Notes under the pieces: generated by a model | Told to the model about the DNA's origin: nothing | Seen by the model: the letters and a program-made list of their open reading frames with translations, nothing else | The model's database searches: none | NCBI GenBank assembly: GCA_026770025.1 | Contig: JAMXDE010000021.1 | Span: forward strand, 930,001 to 994,000 | DNA length: 64,000 nt | Origin: Craspedostauros australis | Taxonomy: Eukaryota; Bacillariophyta; Bacillariophyceae; Mastogloiales; Achnanthaceae | Reading direction: 5' to 3' | Translations under genes and position numbers: made by a program | In this document: piece by piece, positions 10,142 to 20,325 of the stretch | Layout: each line of letters begins with the position of its first letter | How positions within the stretch are numbered: position 1 is the first letter of the stretch

Positions 10142-12112
10142 GGTGGATGTTTGTTGATACTATTACTGTTGCTGTTGCGTGCTATGCGTTTATGATGTGT
10201 GTTGGAGAGGTTCCGGAGCTTGCTCTTGAGTTGAATTTGAACTGTTGGTGGAAATTATGGTTCGTTTCTGTTTTTGTGACATGTCAAGGAGCGGGGCCAG
10301 ATTTGGAAGTGAGGTGTGTGGTGACAAGGGAGAGGTTGTGGGTTCCTGGCCGAAAGCTTCGATCCCGAAGAGATCGCAAGGAGCTCGAACGAGAGAATCG
10401 CGGGACCACGATCTCCTGGCGTGGATGTATGTGCGAGTACGTGGATGGACTCTCTGTCTCGTTTCTCTCCTCCAAGTTGGAAAGGGCCCGTGAAGCAGGT
10501 CTGCACAAGCAACTTCGGGACCGCTACGCTTTGTGTGTGTGCGCGTGGTGGCAAGGAATCCGTGAAGATGAGAGTAATTGTGTAACGCAGTATCAATCTT
10601 GATGTGGCGAACGCGGAGAGAGATGGAGCAGTTGGACGGGAAGATTTATCTCTCGTGGCAGCCTTTTGTGGTCGTTTGCGTGTTCGTCACACAAGAAAGC
10701 GCGATGTGATCCCGCTCTTCTCTTTTTTCTGTCAAGGAGCTCGTCGCTCGGAGGCAAACCTCTCCGAGAGATACATGTGTTCAACAAGGAAGAGATGTCG
10801 TCAACGCTTCTTGTTGCTGTTGTGTTGTATCGTGTTCTTCTCTGTTCTTCTGCCTCTTTCCATTCGCGGTTCGGTGTTTTGGGGCACTTTGCAGCGGCCG
10901 TGTTGCGGCCTGTGGCTCGTATCGTGATAAACTCCACGCGCCTCACCAGAACAGCGATTTCCACGTGTTCCACAATGGACACATCACCTGAACAGCGCAT
11001 CGCGCTGCGTGTTCCACAACGAGCCGTTACTTCTCTGGCACCGATCGTGCGTCTCTGTAAAGTAGGGGCGCGAGCTACCACACGCGCCTTCCTGATTCAC
11101 GGAACGAGCGCACACAAACACCACCACGTTTGAATCCACCGAATGCGAAGGAAGCAGTGATATTCCACATACAACAACAGCATGCTCCAGTTTAACCGGC
11201 CTCGACCGAATCGGGCTTGGTCTCTCATATCAAAAATCGTGATGATCGAAAACGTGAATGGTTCACGAGCCCTTTGCACAGTCGACTGATTAAATGATGG
11301 ACTTGGATAGTGTTTTCCGTCACAGCAGGCATGTTCACAATGGCCCCGTTTCGGAAGAACCGTTACGTCTTTCCAAAACGACGGTGCGGTGAAACTGCAA
11401 TTGTTCGTCGCTTCTTACGCTCACATTTTCGGTGTCATGTGAAGGTATCAGCGAACGCGATTTGGCACCAAAAACAAACAAAACCAAAACCGTCGCACGT
11501 TCGTTCGTCCTGTGAGAACCATCCTCCTCTCTTGGTGTTTGGCCCGTCGCTGAAGCACTCAAATGGATTCAAAAGACCGCCTTCCCCCAACCCTGGGCTC
11601 TCGCTGCCTCTCTCCCTCATGAGGAGCGCGGGCATGGGTGTTGCGAAGTCAACAAACGCGCTCAAGGACTCGCAAGGACTCCCGTCAGGGGTCCTCAAAG
11701 CACCTTAGGCACCCAAGGAACATGCAAACAGAGACGAACAAATGGGTGGGCAACAAGTTGAAGTATTCTTCCTTGGTAGCCTTTCGACTCGTCTTGACGT
11801 TTCTCATTCCCTTTGGATCCTCGCAGTAAGTACATGTTGACGGATGCTCTTTTTTGTGCTCGAGATGGAGGATCGTCGTTGATCTCCGTGGAGCGTGCTG
11901 AGTACAAACAGGACGCAAGAAACGTCAACATGAACCAACGGCGACGTCTGCGACGAAGGTGATGTTGTTGAGTTGATACTCTTGATGGCAATGATGTTGA
12001 TGGTGCGGTGGTGGCGGGAACATGCCAGGGACAACCAAATCACTTGCAAGGAACATGAAATCAGTCAGAGCGCTCGTTCACATTTTTGGCCTTCATCTTT
12101 TGACCATGACAG
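10142..12112. other. Long region without a supportable gene
   Basis: Several frames of 60-200 codons exist on both strands but overlap one another and carry no motif. A frame from ATG 11722 ends in a good donor (GTAAGT at 11826) after a hydrophobic segment. It could be a first exon of the gene or pseudogene downstream, but the phase does not join cleanly to the fragment at 12113. Confidence 0.35.
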
Positions 12113-13604
12113 CACTCTTGCAAGAGTGCGCCCGATCGTGCCATCACATCGCCAGAGTGTTACAGCAAGATTGTCAATCGCGCCTTTGATCTCTTCGGAG
12201 ATTCATTGGGCGAGAGCGAACACAGAGCGAGCGATGTTATTTTCCGCGATGTGCGGATCAGTGCCATTCAGCATGCCGCTCGTGTGGGTGCAGAAGCGAG
12301 TGTGAGTACGAGCGCGAGTAGGTCGCACTCTGTCAGCGTGTGTCCGAGACCACAGGGAGGATGGCGACTTTGTCTCCCTCTCTTGTTCTTGCTCTCGCTT
12401 TCCGTGCATCTTCCATCACGAACATCGTTGACATCACTGACTATGTAGCGAAATGATGTTCCGCTCTCATGCCAAATGCATCAACAGCCAACGGACTCCG
12501 CAAAGAGTTTCTCACGGAGATGTCATACGCACATCCAGTATTTGTACGAGTTACTCATTGTCATCCTCTCTCGCCCAGGATGCATTGGTAGCGCGCTTCT
12601 GCGATCGCGGATTTGAGAATCATCGTTGCTACCCGTTCGCGGTGGTACCCCCCACAATGGTGGCTGTAGGTCGTCCGTGTGGTGCGATCTACCAGCATCA
12701 ACTGAGTGGGGTGGCAGCTCTTGGTCTCTCTTGCCATAGCACCGATGCGAGTGCTGTATCAGATTCGAACTTCAAGCGCAATTCTGCAGCCTGGCATCCA
12801 CCAACAACATCGTTTGTATCTCGTGTGTCATTCTCTCACGATCTACACATATGTCTTCGTCAACATCCTGAGCAGCAACATCTCGCGGCTGCATCGGGTA
12901 TGGACTTGCCGCCCTATGTGTAACCAAGGAGGATTCTGTCTGGATTGTCACCGACGTCTGCGGAAGGTCTTGGATGGTTTTGTCCACAGTCCAATGTCGA
13001 TCGATGGCTGACCCATCGTTGATCACATGCGATGCGAATGGAGTAGAGCACGAGCTGCTGCTATGTGCCATGGTGTGACATGTGGAGTGCGACTATGGGC
13101 ATTCGTACCAACAAGTGCGCACTCGTGCTCGCAATGGAAGAGTCGTGTCTGAACAACACGAGCAATCAGAGACGTGCGACGCCTTCGTGAGCAAGAGCGT
13201 CAAGGGCCTCCTTGAAGCATTCATGCGCTGCCCCATCTCTTGTGTTCGTGGCTCGTGGGGCATCAACCAAGCAGGCGAACCTCGCTGTTGGTCTTGGATA
13301 CACGAGACAGATTTGACAGATTGCGCAAGACCGAGATAAGCTGCGCCCCGGAGGAAGAGATGATGGCAGTGGCAAGCCGAACGCCAGTACTCTGCGGGCG
13401 CTCATCAATGCGGATTCTTTACGTACGTTGCAGTTTGATGTTCTTCGTGCTGCGGTATTCCGAAGTATCTCTACCATGCGGTGCACTCCTCTCGTGGAAG
13501 ATCTCGCCATGATGTCTGGCTCGGACGAGCAGATCGAAGTTGTACGAACTGCACACGATCTATGGGATGGTACGAACAATGATGTAGAACACCAACCAAG
13601 CTGA
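12113..13604 (+). pseudogene. Decayed (or heavily spliced) gene of unknown family
   Basis: Coding-like blocks follow one another on the plus strand in changing frames: 12113-12301 (contains KIVNRAFDLFGDSLGE), 12337-12590 (ITNIVDITDYVAK, then NGLRKEFLTEMSYAHPVFV), ~12580-12790, ~12873-13230 (GLAALCVTKEDSVWIVTDV, MADPSLITCDANGVEHELLL) and 13235-13604 (SLVFVARGASTKQANLAVG, NASTLRALINADSLRTLQFD). Three in-frame TGA codons interrupt otherwise open sequence, at 12454, 13076 and 13314. GTGAGT at 12302 and a CAG at 12336 would give a 35-base intron with matching phase, so some breaks may be tiny introns. TGA is a normal stop elsewhere in the window. I do not recognise the protein; decay is the simpler explanation. 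Confidence 0.35.
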
Positions 13605-14172
13605 AGAGTGATCCAATGGAGAAACAAGATACATCAACGTACTTGTGCATCTGCGAGCATTCTTCTTCCAGCAACCAGGCAAATGTCCAAGTTCTGCGCT
13701 CATGGGGGACTCGCAAGATGCTCGGAGCGTTGGAGACCCGCGATTCTGGGGAGAATGGATTCGCCGTTGGTCCGCACCTTGGTCTTTTCCAAAGAAAGAT
13801 GAAGAGCGCAATGGAAGGGGCAGCATCACGAGAGGAACGAACTGCAAGAATGAACGAAAGACATCTCTGCACGTGAGTGTCGAGCGTTCGCGTGATGGCG
13901 ACCACGAGTGCTGAGGCAAGCGTTGCCTCTTGGAGCGGACAAACAACAACCGACAATGAATGCGTATTCTGCGCAACTCGCTCTCCGGGGCTTTGTGGGA
14001 CGTGGAAATCAACTATTACTTTGGGGAGCGGTGCTGGGGCGAAGAACATTCGTCATCACACTCTCTGGATGGCAGTTCGAGTTTCCATGGAAGGACAATC
14101 GACGTTTTTTGGTTTTTCGCAGCAAAAAGCGACGTCCAATGACCAAGGAGTCGAGATCGAGACCTCCCGAGA

Positions 14173-16392
14173 TTACGTGGTTTCGCGTTTCCGTTTCGTT
14201 TTGCCTGTCTCCGCATCCCACAGACGCTGCAAGCGAATGACCAACGCCGTGATATCGTCACGGTAGTCACCCTCCTCGTCATGCCATCTTGCGGCAGCAG
14301 CCTCAATGAGGCACTGGCACGCTTTCGTGGCGCCAAGGTGCATGTTGTCGGACACCACCTTCACGGCCTCCTCCGACGAGATGAACTCCCAAACGCCGTC
14401 AGTCGCCAGGATCATGAACTCATCGTCCGGGTGGATCTTGTGCTGCGTGACGACCGGTTCCGCGATAACCCCGATCGGTTTGACGGCGTGATCGCCGATG
14501 GATCTTGCCATCGCCAGACCGATCTGAGTGCAGGTCGAATCCAACCAAACCCGCGCCGACAGACCTGGTTCGGGTGGCGGTGACACGAATCCTCCCATCC
14601 GTTCGATCCGGGCCTGCTCCGCGGGCAGATCAGGATTTTGGTCGGTGGATATGTTGACGGCCTGAAACTTCACCTGCTGTTGTTGTTGTTGTTGTTGAGT
14701 AGTGGCCGTTCCGTTGCTTCCGTTGTCATCACTGGCTGCTGCTGTTGTTCCTGCTGCTGTTGGTACTGTTGCACTGCCCTCTATTTTCCGTGCAAGCACG
14801 GCCCGCGAATCCCCCGCGTTGGATACGATGAGCGTGTCCTCCCGAAGCAGCACAACGCACGCTGTCGTCCCCGCGTACCTCGGTTCGATGAGCACCTCCT
14901 TCTCCAAGGCTTCATCCACACCAACGAAGGTCTCCTTGAATGCCTTTTCCACATCCGAGTCGAACTCGCTGTGCTTTTCCAACCGCCTTTGCACTTCGTG
15001 CAATGCAAACTGAGCCACAGACTCACCCCCTTGGCCATGCCCTGTGAGACGGTTGCGTCCACGGCGGAAGATAGATAGGATGGCACACACATAGGCAGTA
15101 ATGTGTGCGATGAGTTTGGTAGATCAGAGTAGAATGGAATAGAGTGGTGCATGTTGGCGTTGCGTGAGTATATGTTGAGTACGATATCATGCGATGTGTC
15201 GTGTTGAGCACAATGCAGGTGAAGGCGCGAACACAGGAATTGAGCTGAACGACTTGAACGACTTCAACCAACCAACACTCATGAATGCTAACGTGGCACG
15301 GCATCAACGAATGCAACAGCCAAACAAAGAATCGCACAAAGAAGCAAGCAAAGAATGAAAAGAACGAACGAAGGAACACAATGACTGGACCTGGTGGATA
15401 CACGTACCATCATAGACGGCGAAGAGCGCGGTGCGGGAACAGTTGCCATACGGAAAGGCAACGCCGCCGCGATCCTGGTTGATCTTGGCCGCCGTCGTGA
15501 GACGATCCTTCTGCCCCAAGGCGCCCCATTCGGCGTCCTCGTCGTCATCGTAGTCATCCTGCATCATGCCATCATCGCTGTCGTAGATGGGCTCCACGCC
15601 GTGGCAGGAGAAGGTGCCGACGATGTCCCTGGGGAATGGAAGCTTGCGCTCGTCTTCGTTCATGTTGCGGGTGTGGCGCTTCTTCCATCTGGGCAGCGGA
15701 ACCGGCCCCGTGGCGTCGATGGGATCCATCATGGGTCTTTGCTGAGGCGGCGCGGATGCCTGGTAGAGCCTGAGGTTGACGGCCGGCGACGGAGGCGGTT
15801 GGGAAAGGAGTTCGGATGCGTGCACGGTCCTCGACTTGAGCGGGCGGTTGCCATAGCCGGCGTCGCTGATGACGGACGAGAGGGAAGCATCCGAGAAGCG
15901 TCTGCGTCGATTTGGAGACGGCTCGACAGCGTCGCCTTGCTTCGCGGGTGTTGCACTGGCAGCATCGCCTTCCGCTGACGGCTCTTCCCGTTTGTGCGTG
16001 AGGGAGAGGCGCCGTTTTCGGAATGTCTGCGCTTTCTCATCCTCCGGACCGCCGGTGCTCGCGACCGAGGTCTGGTCGGCGGCAGGTGCTTCGTGCGCGG
16101 CAGCCGTTCCCTGTTCATGCTGAGCAGCGGTCTCGCCTGCGACTTCATTGTCTTGGGCGCTGGCACCGCCGCTGTTGCCGTTGGTGGGAGGCTGTTGCTG
16201 CTGTTGTTGCTGCTGCTGTTTGAGGTTGGTGAGGCTGAGTCGGCGCTTCCGAAAGGTCTGGCCTTTCTCGTCCGTCTGGAGAGACGGCGATGGCGACGAC
16301 GATGCGGACTGCAACGACGGCTGATGCACCTCGTATCCCAGATCGGCGTCGTTCGCTGCCTGCTGCTGCTGCTGCTGTGTTCCTTGCTCCAT
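14173..16392 (-). CDS. PP2C-type Ser/Thr protein phosphatase with long N-terminal extension
   Basis: Two exons on the minus strand, 16392-15408 and 15041-14173, with donor GTACGT and acceptor CAG; the phases join across FAVYDG|HGQGGESVAQF and give 617 residues. The C-terminal half is a PPM/PP2C domain: metal-binding Asp in VYDGHG, then AGTTACVVLL, NAGDSRAVL, LAMARSIGDHAVK, ILATDGVWEF and YRDDITALVI. A ~25-residue Ser/Gln-rich loop is inserted after SRAVLARK. The ~300-residue N-terminal extension is disordered, with poly-Q runs, a duplicated DEK.QTFRKRRLSLT motif (~41-55 and ~118-132) and NRRRRFSD near 161. These look like basophilic kinase sites, so the phosphatase may itself be regulated by phosphorylation (inference). 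Confidence 0.9.
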
Positions 16393-17500
16393 GGTTGACA
16401 ATGTGTGTGCGGCTACGTCTCCTCTCGCAATCCGCAGGTCATGTGCTTTGGTCGCGCGATTGATTGCTGGGGTGCCCCAATGTGTCGATGTGCCAGTGCG
16501 CCGATCGTGATCAATCGATGGTCGCGTGCAAGCAGGGATGCCGACCTTCGTTCGAGGGAGAGCGGCGATAAATCTCTGTTGGCAGCACACCGCGACTGCG
16601 ATCTGTGATCTGTGCGATGGCAGTATTGATCAAGTATTGATCCTATGCAAGTAGCGGGCGAGTGAACGGAGGGAATGAACAGATGGTGATTGGATTGCTG
16701 TTTGCGTCTCTGCGCGAATGTGTGTGCGAGGTATGCCTGCCTGCCTGTGCCTGCCTGCCTCTACCTGTGCTTGTTTCGTGATTGTCTCTGCTCTCCTCTC
16801 TCCTTGGTTGTTGCTGGTGATGCCCGTTTTCTTGCTCTTGTTGCTGTTCTGCGCTTCTGGATGGGTGGGATCTGGGCTGGGGCAGCTGATTCTTGGTGGA
16901 GTTCGACCGCTCTGCCTACTGGAATGCACGAACTGTGGTACCGAGGAAGCAGTCGACCTCCGAGGATGTGCCAAAATGACTCCTTCTGCCGAAGCCCGTA
17001 CGCAATCCGATGTTTCCAACCAAGATAAGCGCTCGGGTGAGTCGAACGCGAACTGGGAGGGAAACAGACAACCAGTCGAACATGTCAAAGAACGAATCCA
17101 AGCTTAGGCTACACAAAGAGCACAGCAGCAACAAACGCAAGAGCAGCAAAGGTCACAAATCCATGGAGCCACACAAAAGCAGGCATAATGCGTTCAGTAG
17201 ATACTTTAATACATCACTTGACACCCACTTTCGCTTCAATAGTTTATCGACCTTTTTGCTCCGTCCTCGTCGCTTCTTTGGCTTTCGACCTTCGCGTCCG
17301 ACGCTCTGCCCCCATCTCTGCTCGGACGCTCGCACTGTTTGGTCCTTGCCTTTGGAGGACAAGGGAGGTTTGGCTGGTGCAAACGGACGAGTTGGCATGA
17401 TGGCCGGCGTGACTGGCGGATCCCTGGCTGGGTTGTCCACCACATCCTTCAGAATGCCTCCAGAACCGCCACCATAGACCACCACCATTGTCACTTACGT
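16393..17500. other. Upstream region of the PP2C gene, no gene certain
   Basis: Holds the minus-strand gene's leader and promoter. A minus-strand frame at 17494-17153 encodes a 113-residue Lys/Arg-rich stretch, but it has no recognisable motif and was not called. Confidence 0.4.
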
Positions 17501-17585
17501 TGTTGAGGAGCTGAGGTTCCCCAAAACCCTTCATGTACCTCTTCCCCCCTCTTCAGCCCATGAACTGCCAACAAAGGGCTCGACC

Positions 17586-18120
17586 AAGCCAACACCATCA
17601 GACGCCTTTCATACTTTGGGTCCAAGACTCTCACCGCAAACCTGAATGACATGTGTCACCCTGTGAATGCACAGCCTATGATGGCCAACATCCAACACAT
17701 GTACGCTTTCCATGTGTGCTGTGCTAAGAAAGGGGGTGTTTGCAGCAGGAAGCGATGACATCAGCAGCGTCCACCTGAAAAACAATCAATCCAGACAAAT
17801 TTGACGAGGCAGCACAGGACTACATGTTCCCTTCAGATGCCAGCCACATGGAGGTGTTCAGGACTGTCACCACCATCAATTTCGCGCTGAACAAAGCGCA
17901 CGACAAACACCCAGTGCACTCACCAAGCAAGTGGGTCATATCCATCACCAACCCAGCAGCCCACACACCACTGGCAAGCACACAACATGATGGCGCTCCC
18001 GTTGCAACCCTCAGCATGTGCCCAACACTGGCAACATCTCCACCGCCACGCAAACTGACAATGGTGTTTGCATCACCAGACACTGCCTGTTGTTCTCACA
18101 CCACAGCAGCGCACCTGTGA
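17586..18120 (+). pseudogene. Decayed coding fragment of unknown family
   Basis: Two plus-strand coding-like pieces in different frames: ~17590-17735 (ANTIRRLSYFGSKTLTANLN) and ~17790-18120 (DKFDEAAQDYMFP, then HMEVFRTVTTINFAL and SKWVISITNPAAHTPL). They are separated by a frame change and a stop. It lies at the edge of the copia-rich block, so it may belong to a mobile element or be an old gene relic. No family recognised. Confidence 0.3.
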
Positions 18121-18340
18121 TGGAGGACACCAGTGTGATGGAGTGACATATGTATTGTTTGCATTCAATAACTCAATTCTTGTTTTTATGAGCATTGTCT
18201 TCTGAATGTTGTTTCATCCTCTTGTTGCCTGTTGGTTGTATTGTGTTCTTGTTCCATGGTTGCTGTTTGCTACATCTGTCTGTGTCCTTGTTAGCATGCC
18301 CATTGACTGGTATGCCAACACATTCCTGCATGGTGATGGG

Positions 18341-19970
18341 TTACTCACTGTTCATGATCATGTGTTTGAACTGTCGGAAGGCTGCCCCCTGTAGTGGTTT
18401 GGTGAAGAAACCGGCTTTCATGTCTTCGGTGGGACAGTGGGTTGCCTTCACCTCGCTACTTCTGATCTGATCTTGGACGAAGAAATACCGGATGAGAAAG
18501 TGTCTTGTATTTTTGGTGCTCCAGAGTTTTCCATTGTTTTCCAGTAGCATAGCACTCTTGTTATCTTGCTGAATATCAGTGGGAACAGTGGTGTATCCCT
18601 GGGCTTCCATGAAGTATCGTGTCCATTGGACCTGCCCAATCATGTCATTCACTCCCACCAGCTCAGCCTCAGTTGAGCTGCGATTATTGATCTTCTGTTT
18701 GGATGTGGATGAGTATATGGATCTATTTCAGTGGTCATGATTGCTCCTGTGTGGCTTCGCATGTTTGGACGAACAGCACAGGACAAATCAATTACCCATT
18801 TTATGACCATCCCTTCACTTTCCTCCAGGGTCAACAACACATCTATAGAGCCGCAAAGGTACTGTATGCCCCTTATCAGTTCCTTGTTGTCATCTATGTC
18901 TGGCTCGCGCACTCTTGCACTGAGGAATGCGATGGCGGTTTGTATATCCGGTTGGCCTCACTTGCACAGAAACAGCAGCTTTGCTTTTATGCAGTGGAAG
19001 AACGTTGTATCTTTCTGCTCCAGCTTCTGGGCGTTTTTGTTGGTGGAGAGCAAGTGACCTGCTGCTGGTGTGGCCGCGGTCCTGTCCATTTCTGCTGTCG
19101 CTTTCTCAAGCATCTTTGTGACATTTGCTTGCATGTTGACAATAATGGAGCTCAGTTTTGTGAAATCCAGCTGCATTCCACAGTATCCATGCACCTTTCC
19201 TCTGGTGACAGCGAGTGGCTTCAGCTGTCCATATCTGTTGTTCAGCTCCTTGATGGAGTCTGTCATCACTGTGGGGTCAATATGGCTGATTTTGATGTCA
19301 TCCACATGCCACAGCACGATCAATTGCTTTCCATTCACCATTTTGTTTGCACCATAATGGTCATATGGGTTGCGTGTAAATCCCATGCCTTCCAACACGT
19401 GTATCAAGTTGCGCTAGAACAGCAGTGCCGCCCGCAGTGTGCCATATAGCGCCTTCTTCAGCTTGGCATATAGCACCTTTGTATTCTTCTCCATCAAAAC
19501 ATGCTTTTGGTAGCGTCCTGGGTCCATCAATTCCAGTGCCTCCACCATTGGTCCTGTGAGGTAAATGTAGGTTTCCTCATTGGTTGTTGTTTGGAAAAAT
19601 GCCCTGGGTACATCTGCAGTGGCCACATCTCTGCCCTCTTTGGCATTGATCATGCAACTTAACATGAGGTCCTAAAGGGATAATGTTGGTGAGGAGGCAT
19701 CTTCCTTGGCAATGTGTTCACACTGCTTCCTCCCATTGGCACATCCCCTGGCCTTGATATGCCCATCTCTTTCTGTGAGATGAAATTTGGTACAGAAGTG
19801 CACTCTTCTTCTGTTGCATGCTCAGTTTTGATTGTGGATCCAATACATCGAGGTCAAGAATTTGCTTCAGCTTGGAGGACACAGCATCCATGCCCTTGCT
19901 GCCATCCAGCTTAATACCTTCTTGATGCTGTGCTGAGTCATGACCATCTTATGGATGAGGTCATGTTCTT
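18341..19970 (-). mobile_element. Ty1/copia relic: reverse transcriptase and RNase H module
   Basis: Read 5' to 3' on the minus strand, in several broken frames: the start of the reverse transcriptase (MTQHSIKK, then LKQILDLDVLDPQSKLSMQQ at ~19960-19750), the core (GRDVATADVPRAFFQT, ALYGTLRAALLF), the catalytic site WHVDDIKIS near 19311 in place of YVDD, the connection domain (VREPDIDDNKELIRGIQYL), and RNase H to the end (QQDNKSAMLLENNGK, TRHFLIRYFFVQDQI, FFTKPLQG, ending at 18341). Frameshifts and the altered YVDD show it is inactive. It lies just 3' of a gag-integrase module on the same strand that lacks its own reverse transcriptase. No long terminal repeats were identified. Confidence 0.85.
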
Positions 19971-20325
19971 CCTGTGGTCGGATGATGGGTGTATCTGCTG
20001 TGTCCTTGATAGTGAGGTTCACTTGTTGACCATTGGCCACCAACATGTGTGAACTCACTGTTGTTGGTTTGGTCAGATGTTGCTCATGTGAATTTATGGC
20101 TTGTTGTTGTTGTCCTGCACTGGCGTTGTACAGTTGCATTGTTTGTGTGTGTGCGGTTGTTTCTCTTGTCCATTGGATTTTTTGTTTTCCTTGGTCATTT
20201 TGGTCATTGTGAACGTGCGACGTCATGGAAAGCTGGAAATGGATACCATCTGCACCAACACACTCCTGTGATGTCAGCAGGGCATTCTTGTAGGCTGTTG
20301 TCTTTTTGGCATCAGTTGCTTGTTG

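Noticed and set aside
12113-13604. TGA read as an amino acid (selenocysteine or code change)
   Set aside because: TGA ends clear genes in this window (for example at 1238 and 4477), and no selenoprotein pattern or SECIS-like element was seen.
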